64,000 bases of DNA from Burkholderia ubonensis (GCF_001718695.1 NZ_CP013420.1:372001-436000), one strand, 5' to 3'; counted from the first letter of the stretch, positions 1 through 10,290 are shown. Numbers and translations: made by a program. The notes: generated by a model not told the origin, from the sequence alone.

Positions 1-40
1 TTGCCGGCGGTGCGCGCCGGCCCTTTCCCCAGATCAGACC

Positions 41-814
41 ATGTTCACGAGACTGCGCGAAGACGTTGCGACGATTCGCGAGCGGGACCCCGCCGCTCGC
101 AGTGCCTGGGAAGTGCTGACCTGTTATCCAGGGCTGCATGCGCTGATGCTGCACCGCTTCGCGCACGCGTGCTGGCGCGCGAGGCGCTACTGGCTCGCGC
201 GTTTCGCGTCGCAGGTCGGCCGGTTCCTGACCGGCATCGAGATCCACCCCGGCGCGACGATCGGCCGGCGCGTGTTCATCGATCACGGGATGGGCGTCGT
301 GATCGGCGAGACGGCGATCGTCGGCGACGACTGCACGATCTACCAGGGCGTGACGCTGGGCGGCACGTCGCTCACGCGCGGCGCGAAGCGTCACCCGACG
401 CTCGAGGCCGGGGTGATCGTCGGCGCGGGCGCGAAAGTGCTCGGCGGTTTCACGATCGGCGCGGGCGCGAAGATCGGCTCGAATGCGGTGGTCGTGAAGC
501 CGGTGCCGGCGGGCGGCACGGCGGTCGGCAACCCGGCGCGCGTCGTGATGCCGGCGCAGCCGAAGCCGCAACCCGAGCGCGCGGCGTTCTGCGCATACGG
601 CATCACGCCGAATGCGGACGATCCGATGTCGCTCGCGATTCACGGGCTGATCGATCACGCGGCGAAGGAAAGCCGGCGCGTCGACGAAATCGTCGCGGCG
701 CTCGAGCGGCTCGGCACGCATCTGGAAACGCTGCAGGGCGCCGATGCGGCGCGCCTCGACCTGCGCCGCCTGTCGGCGGTGCTGGAAGGCAAGGCGGTCG
801 AGCGCGAGTCCTGA
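41..814 (+). CDS. cysE: Serine O-acetyltransferase
   Basis: Transfers acetyl from acetyl-CoA to L-serine, giving O-acetylserine for cysteine synthesis in the cytoplasm. The 257-residue product has a short N-terminal helical part and then left-handed beta-helix hexapeptide repeats (about residues 65-175), with the family signature [13 protein letters not shown] including Asp81 and His82. A C-terminal extension of about 80 residues follows the helix and looks helical. The N-terminal domain is shorter than in the E. coli enzyme (273 residues), as in other short-type SATs. The ATG at 41 is chosen because the hexapeptide enzyme begins at once; the upstream 40 bases hold no clear Shine-Dalgarno site. 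It converges with lpxH. Confidence 0.95.
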   Translation: MFTRLREDVATIRERDPAARSAWEVLTCYPGLHALMLHRFAHACWRARRYWLARFASQVGRFLTGIEIHPGATIGRRVFIDHGMGVVIGETAIVGDDCTIYQGVTLGGTSLTRGAKRHPTLEAGVIVGAGAKVLGGFTIGAGAKIGSNAVVVKPVPAGGTAVGNPARVVMPAQPKPQPERAAFCAYGITPNADDPMSLAIHGLIDHAAKESRRVDEIVAALERLGTHLETLQGADAARLDLRRLSAVLEGKAVERES

Positions 815-860
815 GCGGCGGGGTGTTGCCGCGGGGGGCGGCCTGCCGGGCCTGCGGCCG

Positions 861-1661
861 TCAGTCGAGCGGCATCGCGCGGATGCCTTCGGCATCGACG
901 CGCAGATAGCCGCCGCGCGGCATCCCGTGATCGAGATCCCAGTCCGGCAGCACCCAGCGCACGCCGTTGGGTTCGAGATGGCGCGCGGGGCGATGCGTAT
1001 GGCCGTGGATCATGACGCTCGCGCGGCTCTGCCTGAACAGCGCGGCCACGCCTTCGCGCGTGACGTCGTAGATCGGCGAGGCGGGGCGCATCCGGCCGGC
1101 TTCGCTCTTCGCGCGCATGCGTTGCGCGAGCGCGCGGCGCCAGCGGAACGGCCACGCGAGAAACAGCCACTGCGCGAGGCGGTTGCGCGCGAAGCGCCGG
1201 AACACCTGATAGCCGACGTCGGCGGTGCACTGCGCGTCGCCGTGCGCGAGCACGATGCGCTGGCCGAACGCCATGATCAGCGCCGGATCGGGCAGCAGCA
1301 TCGCGCCGGCCGCCTTCATGAAGCGCTTGCCGAGCAGGAAGTCGCGGTTGCCGTGCATCACGTAGAGCGCGATGCCGCGCGCGGAGAGCGTATGCAGCAG
1401 CGCGGCCATGCGCTTGACGAACGGATCGTCGTCGAGCATGTCGTCGCCGATCCAGTATTCGAACAGGTCGCCGAGAATGAAGACCGAGTCGGCGCTGTCC
1501 GCGGTGTATGCCACGAAATGCTCGAACGCTGCGACCGTCTTCGGGATCGCGTCGCTCAGATGCAGATCGGACAGGAACAGAAACGGGCGTGCGGCCTGCG
1601 CGTATTCGCGCTCGCCCGGCACGCCCGCGGAGACGCTTCGCGGCGGAGTCTCCTGCAACAT
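861..1661 (-). CDS. lpxH: UDP-2,3-diacylglucosamine diphosphatase
   Basis: Hydrolyses UDP-2,3-diacylglucosamine to lipid X and UMP in lipid A synthesis, at the inner membrane surface. The 266-residue protein has the calcineurin-like metallophosphoesterase motifs in order: FLSDLHL, ILGDLFEYWIGDD, MHGNRDFLLG, AHGD and HGHTHRP, which bind the two metal ions. About 25 residues precede the first motif, longer than in E. coli (240 residues), so a later start is possible. It is the last gene of a leftward run with ppiB only 23 bases upstream, so co-transcription is likely. The lpxH-ppiB order with divergent cysS nearby matches E. coli. Confidence 0.95.
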   Translation of the reverse strand: MLQETPPRSVSAGVPGEREYAQAARPFLFLSDLHLSDAIPKTVAAFEHFVAYTADSADSVFILGDLFEYWIGDDMLDDDPFVKRMAALLHTLSARGIALYVMHGNRDFLLGKRFMKAAGAMLLPDPALIMAFGQRIVLAHGDAQCTADVGYQVFRRFARNRLAQWLFLAWPFRWRRALAQRMRAKSEAGRMRPASPIYDVTREGVAALFRQSRASVMIHGHTHRPARHLEPNGVRWVLPDWDLDHGMPRGGYLRVDAEGIRAMPLD

Positions 1662-1684
1662 CGAAGTGCCTCCGTATACGCTCG

Positions 1685-2176
1685 TCAGACGACGACGGCC
1701 TTCTCGATCACGACGTCGTCGGTCGGGACGTCCTGATGGAAGCCTGCGTTGCCCGTCTTCACGGCCTTGATCTTGTCGACCACGTCCTGGCCTTCGACGA
1801 CCTTGCCGAACACCGCGTAGCCCCAGCCTTGCGGCGTCGGCGACGAGTGGTTCAGGAAATCGTTGTCGTTCACGTTGATGAAGAACTGGGCGGTCGCCGA
1901 GTGCGGGTCGTTGGTGCGCGCCATCGCGATCGTGTACGTGTCGTTCTTCAGGCCGTTGTTCGCCTCGTTGTCGATCGGCGCGTCCGTCGGCTTCTGCTTC
2001 AGGCCCGGCTCGAAGCCGCCGCCCTGGATCATGAAGCCGTTGATCACGCGGTGGAACACCGTGCCGTCATAGTGGCCCTTCTTCACGTAGTTCAGGAAGT
2101 TCTCGACCGTCTTCGGCGCTTTTTCGGCGTCGAGTTCGAGCTTGATCACGCCGTGGTTCGTGTGCAGTTCAACCAT
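1685..2176 (-). CDS. ppiB: Cytoplasmic peptidyl-prolyl cis-trans isomerase B (cyclophilin)
   Basis: Cyclophilin-type prolyl isomerase of 163 residues, about the same length as E. coli PpiB (164). The whole protein is one cyclophilin domain, with [14 protein letters not shown] (active-site Arg and Phe) and [16 protein letters not shown]. There is no signal peptide, so it should be cytoplasmic, in contrast to the exported paralogue ppiA immediately upstream. An AAGGAATTC stretch before the ATG supplies a Shine-Dalgarno site. The gap to ppiA is 91 bases and to lpxH 23 bases. Confidence 0.96.
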   Translation of the reverse strand: MVELHTNHGVIKLELDAEKAPKTVENFLNYVKKGHYDGTVFHRVINGFMIQGGGFEPGLKQKPTDAPIDNEANNGLKNDTYTIAMARTNDPHSATAQFFINVNDNDFLNHSSPTPQGWGYAVFGKVVEGQDVVDKIKAVKTGNAGFHQDVPTDDVVIEKAVVV

Positions 2177-2267
2177 GATGAATTCCTTCGATAGGGCGGT
2201 TTAAATGGCACGCGGCCGGTCGTGCGACGCGGCCGCGTGAGTCGCCGGAAACGGGGTCCGGCTGGAT

Positions 2268-2843
2268 TTACTTCGAGACGACGCTCGCCGATTCGATCAG
2301 GACGGCCTGTTCCGGCACGTCGCGCATCGGGCCGCGCACCGTCGTCGGCACCGCTTCGATCTTCTTCACGACGTCGAGGCCCGATACGACCTTGCCGAAC
2401 ACCGCGTAGCCGTTGCCGTCCGGGTTCGGGTAGTCGAGGCCGCCGTTGTCCACCGTATTGATGAAGAACTGCGCAGTCGCCGAATTCGGGTCGCTCGTGC
2501 GCGCCATCGCGATCGTGCCGAGCGTGTTCTTCAGACCATTGCGGCTCTCGAGCGGGATCGGCGCGCGCGTCGGCTTCTCGTCGAAGTTGGCCTTGTAGCC
2601 GCCGCCCTGGATCATGAAGCCCTTGATCACGCGATGGAAGATCGTGCCGTTGTACTGGCCGGCCTTCACGTAGTCGAGGAAGTTGGCGACCGTCTTCGGC
2701 GCCTTCTCCGGGTACAGCTCGACGCGAATGTCGCCCTGCGAGGTCTTCAGCTGCACGACGGGGTGCGCAGCGGCCGTTTGCGCGAACGCGGGTGCGGTCG
2801 CGAGGAGGGCGGCGCCGCCAAGCGCCAGCAACAGACGTTTCAT
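2268..2843 (-). CDS. ppiA: Periplasmic peptidyl-prolyl cis-trans isomerase A (cyclophilin)
   Basis: Exported cyclophilin of 191 residues. Residues 1-21 form a Sec signal peptide (MKRLLLALGGAALLATAPAFA, cleaved before QTAAAH), followed by a cyclophilin domain with [14 protein letters not shown] and [16 protein letters not shown]. It assists folding of proline-containing proteins in the periplasm. The mature part is clearly paralogous to the adjacent ppiB, so this looks like an old tandem duplication in which one copy gained a signal sequence. A GAGGATCGCA stretch lies just before the ATG. Confidence 0.95.
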   Translation of the reverse strand: MKRLLLALGGAALLATAPAFAQTAAAHPVVQLKTSQGDIRVELYPEKAPKTVANFLDYVKAGQYNGTIFHRVIKGFMIQGGGYKANFDEKPTRAPIPLESRNGLKNTLGTIAMARTSDPNSATAQFFINTVDNGGLDYPNPDGNGYAVFGKVVSGLDVVKKIEAVPTTVRGPMRDVPEQAVLIESASVVSK

Positions 2844-2900
2844 TGCGATCCTCTGGTTGGATGGGTGGAGTGCCAGGGTGGGTGGAGCGCCGCGTGCCGC

Positions 2901-3624
2901 TTACTGCGACGGCGCGACGTAGGGTGCCGTCATTGCGCCGGACGGGCCGCCGAACTGGAACGTCGGCGACAGCGGCAGCGTGGTGGTGGTCACGTTCGCG
3001 GCCGCGCGGTCCGAGTACGCGCGCGTCGACGGTGCGGCGGCGCGCGCGCCCGGGGCGGCCTTCGGCGGCGTGATGATCTTCTGCAGGTCGGCGAGGCGCT
3101 GTGCGGTCGGGCCGCTCGTGCGGCCGAGCGATTGCGCGCGCTTGTACGATTCGGCCGCGAGCCGCAGGTACAGGTCGCCGAGATTCTCGTACGCGAGCGT
3201 GTAGCTCGGGTTGGTCTGGGTCGCGGTGACGAGCGCCGAGCGCGCTTCGTCGTAGCGGCCGTGCTTCGCATAGAGCGCCGCGAGATTGTTGTACGGCTCG
3301 GGCAGTTCGGGGTAGGCCTGGGTGATCGCGACGAACTGCTGGATCGCGTCGTCGTCGCGGTTCAGGCGCGCGAGCACGGTGCCGCGCTTGAACTGGGCCT
3401 GCACGTCGTGCGGGTTCGCGGCGATGCGCGCGTCGAGCTGCGCGAGCGCCTGTTTCCACTGCTTGCCGGCGATCGACGAGTCGATCTCGGGGGTGCCGTC
3501 GGCCCGTGGGCGGGCCCTTCTGCGCGTGGGCCGCGGCGGCAGGCAGAAACGTCAGCGCGACGCCCATGACGGCGGTCGCAACGAGGGTCGCAGCGCTCTG
3601 CGCGCGGCCGCGGGGAGATTTCAT
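2901..3624 (-). pseudogene. Exported tetratricopeptide repeat protein, frameshifted as read
   Basis: A signal-peptide segment (ATG at 3624, MKSPRGRAQ... ending AAAAHAQ) runs into a TPR protein that continues in another frame down to 2901. The TPR part can be read from ADGTPEIDSSIAGKQWKQAL onward and contains about three TPR units (for example AIQQFVAITQAYPELPEPYNN), then a Pro/Ala/Thr-rich tail ending MTAPYVAPSQ. The frames would join if one base were removed from a G/C-rich run at about 3500-3519. Intact, it would be an approximately 240-residue periplasmic TPR protein. As read, only a truncated TPR part (GTG at 3404) is translatable. It sits upstream of ppiA and divergent from cysS. This may be a true mutation or a sequencing error. 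Confidence 0.75.
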
Positions 3625-3857
3625 AGGCGTAAATCGGAATGTTATACTCCGAGCCATTCTAACAAAACGTCTGCGCGTTCCGGCGAGCCGCAGACAGTCT
3701 TTCTTTGCCTCTCGTGGCCGTCACCGCTGTGCTTGCAGCCTGACCGCTCCATGTGATATCGAGGACGCGCGGCACGATGCCGCGGCGGCGGCTCGATCGT
3801 TTCGCATGCAGGGCGAGTATCGCCATGGCGGTTCCCTTCGGCTCACGGTTCATCTCT

Positions 3858-5255
3858 ATGGAATCACTGCGCATCTACAACACGCTCGCGCGTGACAAGC
3901 AAGTTTTCGTGCCGCGCCAGCCCGGCGAGGTGCGGATGTACGTATGCGGAATCACCGTCTACGACTATTGTCACGTGGGCCATGCGCGCATGCTGGTCGT
4001 GTTCGACCTCGTGCAGCGCTGGCTGCGTGCGATCGGCTACCGGGTCACGTACGTGCGCAACATCACCGACATCGACGACAAGATCATCCGCCGCGCGGTC
4101 GAGAACGGCGAGACGATCAAGTCGCTGACCGACCGTTTCATCGCCGCGATGCACGAGGACGAGAATGCGCTCGGCATCCAGCGCCCGGACATCGAGCCGC
4201 GCGCGACCCACTTCATTCCGCAGATGCTCGGGATGATCGAGACGCTCGAGGCGAACGGCTACGCGTATCAGGCGAATGACGGCGACGTCAATTATTCGGT
4301 GCGCAAGTTCGCGAACTACGGGAAGCTGTCGGGCAAGTCGCTCGACGACCTGCGCGCGGGCGAGCGCGTCGCCGCGAACGACGCGAAGGAAGACCCGCTC
4401 GATTTCGTGCTGTGGAAGCGCGCGAAGCCGGAGGATCCGGAAGGCGCGTCGTGGGATTCGAAGTACGGCGCGGGCCGGCCCGGCTGGCACATCGAGTGCT
4501 CGGCGATGGGCTGCACGCTGCTCGGCGAGCATTTCGACATCCACGGCGGCGGGCAGGACCTGCAGTTCCCGCACCACGAGAACGAGATTGCGCAGAGCGA
4601 GGGCGCGACCGGCCAGACGTTCGTCAACTACTGGATTCACAACGGCTTCGTGCAGGTCGACAACGAGAAGATGTCGAAGTCGCTCGGCAACTTCTTCACG
4701 ATCCGCGACGTGCTGGAGCAGTACGACGCCGAAGTCGTGCGCTTCTTCATCGTGCGCACGCATTACCGTTCGCCGCTCAACTACAGCGACGTGCATCTCG
4801 ACGATGCGCGCGCGGCGCTGACGCGGCTCTATACCGCCTTGAAGGACGTCGCGCCGGATGCGGCCGCGCTCGACTGGAACGAGCCGCACGCGCAGCGCTT
4901 CGCGGCCGCGATGAACGACGATTTCAACACGTCGCTCGCGGTGTCCGTGCTGTTCGAGCTGGCGGGTGAAGTGAACCGCACGCGCGACGCGGCGCTGGCG
5001 CGCCAGCTGAAGCAGCTGGCGGCACTGTTGGGATTGCTCGGCCGCGAGCCGCGCGCGTTCCTGCAGCAGGCGGCTGGCGCCGCGCAGGAAGGCGCGCTGG
5101 CGGCCGACGAGATCGAAGCGAGGATCGCCGCGCGCGGCGCGGCGAAACGTGCGAAGGACTATGCCGAAGCGGACCGGATCCGGGCGGAACTGCTCGAAGC
5201 CGGTGTCGCGCTTGAAGACAAACCGGGCGGGTCGACCGAATGGCGTCGCGTATGA
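3858..5255 (+). CDS. cysS: Cysteinyl-tRNA synthetase
   Basis: Charges tRNA-Cys with cysteine. The 465-residue class I synthetase has the HIGH-type motif as CHVGHARM, the zinc-binding [11 protein letters not shown] region near the N-terminus, the [10 protein letters not shown] and [10 protein letters not shown] zinc ligands, and [10 protein letters not shown]. Length matches E. coli CysS (461). The ATG at 3858 ([15 protein letters not shown]) is chosen because the conserved N-terminus starts there; the frame is open further upstream but that part has no family resemblance. The 233 bases upstream are a divergent promoter region shared with the TPR gene. Confidence 0.97.
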   Translation: MESLRIYNTLARDKQVFVPRQPGEVRMYVCGITVYDYCHVGHARMLVVFDLVQRWLRAIGYRVTYVRNITDIDDKIIRRAVENGETIKSLTDRFIAAMHEDENALGIQRPDIEPRATHFIPQMLGMIETLEANGYAYQANDGDVNYSVRKFANYGKLSGKSLDDLRAGERVAANDAKEDPLDFVLWKRAKPEDPEGASWDSKYGAGRPGWHIECSAMGCTLLGEHFDIHGGGQDLQFPHHENEIAQSEGATGQTFVNYWIHNGFVQVDNEKMSKSLGNFFTIRDVLEQYDAEVVRFFIVRTHYRSPLNYSDVHLDDARAALTRLYTALKDVAPDAAALDWNEPHAQRFAAAMNDDFNTSLAVSVLFELAGEVNRTRDAALARQLKQLAALLGLLGREPRAFLQQAAGAAQEGALAADEIEARIAARGAAKRAKDYAEADRIRAELLEAGVALEDKPGGSTEWRRV

Positions 5256-5298
5256 GCGCGCAGCGTTCCACTGACCGATTCGTCAGGTAGGAGGCAAG

Positions 5299-6162
5299 AT
5301 GGCAACGGCCAGAAAAGCGCCGGTCAAGCGCGCGACGCACGTCGCTGCGCGTCCGGCAGCCAAGCGTGCGCCGGCGGCGAAGGCGGACGCGAAGCGCGTC
5401 GCGCCGAACGGCGCTGCGCTCAACGGTCATGCGAAGCCGGTGCGCGCGAAAGGCGTCGACCCGGCTCAGCCGGAAACCACGTCGGCGGCTACCGACACTG
5501 CTCGCAAGGTGCGCGCATCCGACGATGCGGGCAGCGCCGACGTCGTGCGTCCCGCTTACTGGGACAAGGCATGCGCGGATCTCGTCAAGCGCGACCGCAT
5601 CATGAAGAAGCTGATCCCGAAGTTCGGCCCCGCGCATCTCGTCAAGCGCGGCGACCCGTTCGTCACGCTCGCGCGCTCGGTGGTCGGCCAGCAGATCTCG
5701 GTGGCGTCCGCGCAGTCGGTGTGGGCGAGCATCGAGGCGGCCAGCCCGAAGCTTGCGCCGCAGCAGGTGATCAAGCTCGGTCCGGACAAGCTGATCGCGT
5801 GCGGGTTGTCGAAGCGCAAGACGGAGTACATTCTCGACGTCGCGCAGCACTTCGTGTCGGGCGCGCTGCACGTCGACAAGTGGACGTCGATGGACGACGA
5901 GGACGTGATCGCGGAGCTCACGCAGATCCGCGGCATCAGCCGCTGGACGGCGGAGATGTTCCTGATCTTCAACCTGTCGCGTCCGGACGTGCTGCCGCTC
6001 GACGATCCCGGCCTGATCCGCGCGATCAGCGTCAATTATTTCAGCGGGGAGCCGGTCACGCGCAGCGAGGCGCGGGAAGTGGCGGCCAACTGGGAACCAT
6101 GGCGCACCGTCGCGACCTGGTACATGTGGCGCAGCCTGGACTCGCTGGACGCCGGGGCCTGA
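5299..6162 (+). CDS. DNA-3-methyladenine glycosylase II-type (HhH-GPD)
   Basis: Base-excision repair glycosylase that removes alkylated purines. The first 85 or so residues are a low-complexity, Lys/Arg/Ala/Pro-rich tail (AAKRAPAAKADAKRV) resembling histone H1-like bacterial tails. The catalytic HhH-GPD fold follows, with VVGQQISVASA, the helix-hairpin-helix LTQIRGISRWTAEMF, and LPLDDPGLIRAI carrying the catalytic Asp. Total length is 287. The AGGAGG Shine-Dalgarno site 7 bases before the ATG at 5299 supports a start that includes the tail. The gene lies 43 bases after cysS and before accA. Confidence 0.9.
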   Translation: MATARKAPVKRATHVAARPAAKRAPAAKADAKRVAPNGAALNGHAKPVRAKGVDPAQPETTSAATDTARKVRASDDAGSADVVRPAYWDKACADLVKRDRIMKKLIPKFGPAHLVKRGDPFVTLARSVVGQQISVASAQSVWASIEAASPKLAPQQVIKLGPDKLIACGLSKRKTEYILDVAQHFVSGALHVDKWTSMDDEDVIAELTQIRGISRWTAEMFLIFNLSRPDVLPLDDPGLIRAISVNYFSGEPVTRSEAREVAANWEPWRTVATWYMWRSLDSLDAGA

Positions 6163-6205
6163 TCGGGGCTATCGGGTTTTAAACATCAATAGTTGAGAAC
6201 CGGTT

Positions 6206-6231
6206 TTGAGCGTCGCGCGCGCGGGTAGAAT
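6206..6231 (+). promoter_or_regulatory. Possible promoter of accA (-10 TAGAAT)
   Basis: A good -10 hexamer, TAGAAT, lies at 6226-6231, 34 bases before the accA ATG. The best upstream hexamers (TTGAGC at 6206 with a 14-base spacer, or TTTTGA at 6204 with 16) are weak, so only the -10 is persuasive. Confidence 0.4.
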
Positions 6232-6264
6232 ACGCGCTGCCGCAAGACCCAAGGATTCGAACAC

Positions 6265-7236
6265 ATGAAAACCACGTTTCTGGATTTCGAACAGCCGATC
6301 GCCGAACTCGAGGCCAAGATCGAAGAGCTGCGCTTCGTGCAGGACGATTCGGCTGTCGATATCTCGGAAGAAATCGAGCGGCTGTCGAAGAAGAGCCAGC
6401 AACTGACGAAGGACCTGTACGCGAACCTGTCGCCGTGGCAGGTGTCGCAGATCGCGCGGCATCCGCAGCGTCCGTACACGCTCGACTACGTCGCGGAGCT
6501 GTTTACCGATTTTCACGAGCTGCATGGCGACCGCGCATTCGCGGACGACCTGTCGATCGTCGGCGGCCTCGCGCGCTTCGGCGGCCATCCGTGCATGGTG
6601 ATCGGCCACCAGAAGGGGCGCGACACGAAGGAGCGCGCGGCGCGCAACTTCGGGATGCCGCGTCCGGAAGGCTATCGCAAGGCCGAGCGCCTGATGCGGC
6701 TCGCCGAGAAATTCGGCCTGCCGATCTTCACGTTCGTCGATACGCCGGGCGCGTATCCGGGCATCGGCGCGGAAGAGCGCGGCCAGTCGGAAGCGATCGG
6801 CCGCAACCTGTACGTGATGGCCGAGCTGAAGACGCCGATCATCACGACCGTGATCGGCGAGGGCGGCTCGGGCGGCGCGCTCGCGATCGCCGTGGCCGAC
6901 ACCGTGATGATGCTGCAGTTCTCGACCTATTCGGTGATCTCGCCGGAAGGCTGCGCGTCGATCCTGTGGAAGAGCGCAGCGAAGGCGCCCGAGGCGGCCG
7001 AGGCGCTGGGCCTGACCGCGCACCGCCTGAAGGCGCTCGGCCTGATCGACAAGATCATCAACGAGCCGCTCGGCGGCGCGCATCGCGATCCGAAGGGCAT
7101 GGCCGCGCTGCTGCGCCGTGCGCTCGCCGATTCGCTGCGCCAGTTCCAGGGCATGAGCATCGATGCGCTGCGCGAGCGCCGCTTCGAACGCCTGATGGCC
7201 TACGGCAAGTTCAAGGAAACCACGCCGGGCGCATGA
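6265..7236 (+). CDS. accA: Acetyl-CoA carboxylase carboxyltransferase subunit alpha
   Basis: Alpha half of the carboxyltransferase that moves carboxybiotin's CO2 to acetyl-CoA, giving malonyl-CoA, the committed step of fatty acid synthesis. The 323-residue product is close to E. coli AccA (319) and carries [20 protein letters not shown] and [11 protein letters not shown], the crotonase-fold oxyanion and CoA-binding region. The start [22 protein letters not shown] is typical. It is followed 43 bases later by tilS, an association also seen near accA in E. coli. Confidence 0.98.
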   Translation: MKTTFLDFEQPIAELEAKIEELRFVQDDSAVDISEEIERLSKKSQQLTKDLYANLSPWQVSQIARHPQRPYTLDYVAELFTDFHELHGDRAFADDLSIVGGLARFGGHPCMVIGHQKGRDTKERAARNFGMPRPEGYRKAERLMRLAEKFGLPIFTFVDTPGAYPGIGAEERGQSEAIGRNLYVMAELKTPIITTVIGEGGSGGALAIAVADTVMMLQFSTYSVISPEGCASILWKSAAKAPEAAEALGLTAHRLKALGLIDKIINEPLGGAHRDPKGMAALLRRALADSLRQFQGMSIDALRERRFERLMAYGKFKETTPGA

Positions 7237-7279
7237 CCCGCGTGTTCACATCGCGCGCCGTCCGGCGCGCGTCCCTCAC

Positions 7280-8689
7280 GTGATTCCTCCAACCGAATTC
7301 CGCGCCGACCGCGTCGTCCTCGATGCGGTCGGCGCGGCGCTTTCCGGGCTGCCGGCCGATGCGCGCATCGCGATCGCGTACAGCGGCGGGCTCGACTCGT
7401 CGGTGCTGCTGGACGCGGCCGTGCGCGTCGCGGGCGCATCGCGCTGCATCGCGCTGCATGTCCACCATGGGCTGAGCGCGAATGCCGACGCCTGGGTCGC
7501 ATACGCGCAGGCGACCGCGGAGCGGCTCGGGGTCACGTTCGAATCGGAGCGGGTCGACGTGCCGCGCAACAGCGGCGCCGGGATCGAGGCGAGCGCGCGG
7601 GAGAGCCGCTACGCGGCGCTCGACGCAATGTGCGAGCGGCACGGCGCGGCCGTGCTGTGGCTGGCGCAGCACGCCGACGATCAGGCCGAGACGGTGCTGC
7701 TGCAGCTGCTGCGCGGCGCGGGCATCGCCGGGATCGCCGCGATGGCGCCGCGCTACCGTCCTGGCGGCGCGCGCGTCGAGCGCGTGCGTCCGCTGCTGCG
7801 GCTGCTGCGCGCGCAGCTCGAGCGCTATGCGGTGCAGCGCGAGCTCGCGTGGATCGACGACGAATCGAACCAGGACACGCGCTTTGCGCGCAATGCGCTG
7901 CGGGTCGACGTGCTGCCGGCGCTCGCCGTGCACTTTCCGGGCTTTCGCGATGCGCTCGGCCGGGCCGCGCAGCATGCGGCGTCGGCGCAGCGCCTGCTCG
8001 ACGATCTGGCGGAACTGGATTTCGCCGGCGCCGCGCGCGACGACGGGCGCGCGCTGTCGCGCAGCGCGCTGGTCGCGCTCGACGATGCGCGCGGCGCGAA
8101 CCTGCTGCGTTTCTGGATGCGCAGGCTCGGCCTGCCGGGCGCGTCGGCTGCGCGGCTCGCCGACATGATGCGGCAGTTGCGCGACGCGCACGACGCCCAT
8201 GCGCTGCGCGTCGATCACGCGGGGCAGTGCCTGCGGCTGTATCGGGATGCCGTCTCCTGGGAAGCGGGCGACAGAGGCGACCCGGCCGACGACGGCAGCG
8301 GCGCGCCGCGCCCCGAATGCACGTGCGCGTGGAGCGGGCAGGAGGTCTGGCACCTGCCGGCTTGGCGCGGCACGTTCGTGTTCGCGCCGGCCGCGCCCGG
8401 CGACGCGGACGCGGTGCCCGACGCGCTGCTGCGCGCCGCGCCGCTCGCCGCACGGGCTCGCGCGGGCGGCGAGCGGATGCGCACGGCGCCCGGCGGGCCG
8501 GGCCGCACGCTGAAGAACCTGTTTCAGGAGCGCGGCGTGCCTTCGTGGCAGCGCGACGTGCCGCTGCTGTTCGCGGGCGACCGGCTGCTCTTCGTGCCGC
8601 GGCTCGGCGTGAACCACGATGGCGGGGACGTCGATGGCGGCGGCGCATGGCGCCGGATCGAATGGCGGCCCGACCTGCTGATCGCGTGA
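7280..8689 (+). CDS. tilS: tRNA(Ile)-lysidine synthase
   Basis: Converts C34 of the CAU anticodon of tRNA-Ile2 to lysidine using ATP and lysine, so that it reads AUA. The PP-loop AYSGGLDSSVLLDA is at about residues 33-46, followed by the HHGLSANAD region and the LAQHADDQAET signature; the C-terminal substrate-binding domain contains GGERMRTAPGGPGRTLKNLFQERGVPSWQRD. Length is 469 residues (E. coli 432). The start is a GTG at 7280, as no ATG lies between the accA stop and the PP-loop in this frame. Confidence 0.94.
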   Translation: MIPPTEFRADRVVLDAVGAALSGLPADARIAIAYSGGLDSSVLLDAAVRVAGASRCIALHVHHGLSANADAWVAYAQATAERLGVTFESERVDVPRNSGAGIEASARESRYAALDAMCERHGAAVLWLAQHADDQAETVLLQLLRGAGIAGIAAMAPRYRPGGARVERVRPLLRLLRAQLERYAVQRELAWIDDESNQDTRFARNALRVDVLPALAVHFPGFRDALGRAAQHAASAQRLLDDLAELDFAGAARDDGRALSRSALVALDDARGANLLRFWMRRLGLPGASAARLADMMRQLRDAHDAHALRVDHAGQCLRLYRDAVSWEAGDRGDPADDGSGAPRPECTCAWSGQEVWHLPAWRGTFVFAPAAPGDADAVPDALLRAAPLAARARAGGERMRTAPGGPGRTLKNLFQERGVPSWQRDVPLLFAGDRLLFVPRLGVNHDGGDVDGGGAWRRIEWRPDLLIA

Positions 8690-9028
8690 CGGGCGCCGAG
8701 GCGCGGGGCGATATCGCGCCGATTTTCACTATTTGGTAAACAGCGCCGGAGCGGCCGCCGGTACGGCGTCCGGCTTGTCAAGCGGACATCGATCGGGTAC
8801 GCTCGGTTGTTTGCTCGGCTCGATTTTTGAGCGTTTTGTGCAGGTTTTCCGCGTGACGTACCCGGTTTGCGCGGCCTGATCGGCCTTCCGGGCAAAATCC
8901 GTCACGCTTGCGCGTTGCGTCCCAGCCGTTCCCCTCGTCGTCCGTCCACAGCCACAAGCCGCGTGACCGAACGGCAACGCGGCCTGTCCAGCGCGCCCGT
9001 GCGGCTTCTCCTCCAGTTCAGAACGACA
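8690..9028. other. Intergenic region between tilS and lysC
   Basis: 339 bases with no credible gene. A GGCGCG/CGCGCC hairpin followed by GATTTT lies just after the tilS stop. The rest presumably includes the lysC promoter, but I see no near-consensus hexamer pair and no lysine-riboswitch (L-box) elements. Confidence 0.5.
8700..8726 (+). terminator. Weak candidate terminator after tilS
   Basis: GGCGCG (8700-8705) can pair with CGCGCC (8715-8720) across a nine-base loop, followed by GATTTTC. The T tract is short, so this is only a candidate. Confidence 0.3.
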
Positions 9029-10279
9029 ATGGCACTCATCGTACATAAATACGGCGGCACTTCGATGGGCTCGGTCGAGCGCATCAAGAACGTCGCGAAA
9101 CGCGTCGCAAAATGGCATCAGGCCGGGCACCAGATGGTGGTCGTGCCGTCGGCGATGTCCGGCGAAACCAACCGTCTGCTCGGTCTCGCGAAAGAGATTT
9201 CGAGCCAGCCGAGCCCGCGTGAGCTCGACATGATCGCGTCGACCGGCGAGCAGGTCAGCGTCGGCCTGCTGTCGATCGCGCTGCAGGAGATCGGCGTCGA
9301 GGCCGTGAGCTATGCCGGCTGGCAGGTGCCGATCAAGACCGACAGCGCATACACGAAGGCGCGCATCCACTCGATCGACGACGAGCGCGTGAAGGCCGAC
9401 CTGAACGCAGGCAAGGTCGTGATCATCACGGGCTTCCAGGGCGTCGATCCGGACGGCCACATCACGACGCTCGGCCGCGGCGGCTCGGACACGTCGGCGG
9501 TGGCGGTCGCGGCCGCGCTCGATGCAGAAGAGTGCCTGATCTACACGGACGTCGACGGCGTCTACACGACCGATCCGCGCGTCGTCGAAGAGGCGCGCCG
9601 CCTCGATCGCGTGACGTTCGAGGAAATGCTGGAAATGGCGAGCCTCGGCTCGAAGGTTCTGCAGATCCGCTCGGTCGAATTCGCCGGCAAATACCAGGTG
9701 AAGACGCGTGTGCTGTCGAGCCTGACCGATCCGCTGATTGCGCTCGACGTGGAAATGCGCTCGGGCACCCTGATTACTTTTGAAGAAGACGAGACCATGG
9801 AAAAGGCAGTCATTTCCGGCATCGCGTTCCAGCGCGACGAAGCACGCATTGCTGTGATGGGCGTGCCCGACAAGCCGGGCATCGCGTATCAGATCCTCGG
9901 CCCGGTCGCGGACGCGAACATCGACGTCGACATGATCATCCAGAACCAGAGCGTCGAAGGCAAGACGGACTTCACGTTCACGGTCGGCCGCGGCGACTAC
10001 CAGAAGGCGATGGACATCCTGACCAACCAGGTGAAGGGCCACGTGAGCGCCGAGCAGGTGCAGGGCGATCCGAAGGTGTCGAAGGTGTCGGTCGTCGGCG
10101 TCGGCATGCGTTCGCACGTGGGCGTCGCGAGCAAGATGTTCCGCACGCTGTCGGAAGAGGGGATCAACATCCAGATGATCTCGACGTCCGAAATCAAGAT
10201 TTCGGTGCTGATCGACGAGAAGTACATGGAGCTGGCCGTCCGCGCGCTGCACAAAGCATTCGAACTCGAACAGGCGTAA
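9029..10279 (+). CDS. lysC: Aspartate kinase
   Basis: Phosphorylates aspartate, the first step to lysine, threonine, methionine and diaminopimelate. The 416-residue single-function enzyme starts [15 protein letters not shown] (kinase N-terminal motif), has the [12 protein letters not shown] region at about 170-185, and ends with two ACT regulatory domains (from about 265 and 345) expected to bind lysine and threonine. ATG at 9029 is chosen because VHKYGGTS must lie at the very N-terminus. No lysine riboswitch was seen upstream. The pathway continues in dapC/dapD/dapE at 53.8-57.5 kb. Confidence 0.96.
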   Translation: MALIVHKYGGTSMGSVERIKNVAKRVAKWHQAGHQMVVVPSAMSGETNRLLGLAKEISSQPSPRELDMIASTGEQVSVGLLSIALQEIGVEAVSYAGWQVPIKTDSAYTKARIHSIDDERVKADLNAGKVVIITGFQGVDPDGHITTLGRGGSDTSAVAVAAALDAEECLIYTDVDGVYTTDPRVVEEARRLDRVTFEEMLEMASLGSKVLQIRSVEFAGKYQVKTRVLSSLTDPLIALDVEMRSGTLITFEEDETMEKAVISGIAFQRDEARIAVMGVPDKPGIAYQILGPVADANIDVDMIIQNQSVEGKTDFTFTVGRGDYQKAMDILTNQVKGHVSAEQVQGDPKVSKVSVVGVGMRSHVGVASKMFRTLSEEGINIQMISTSEIKISVLIDEKYMELAVRALHKAFELEQA

Positions 10280-10290
10280 TGAAATTTTCG

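Noticed and set aside
8690..9028. A lysine riboswitch before lysC
   Set aside because: The conserved L-box helices are not visible and the region lacks the needed motifs.
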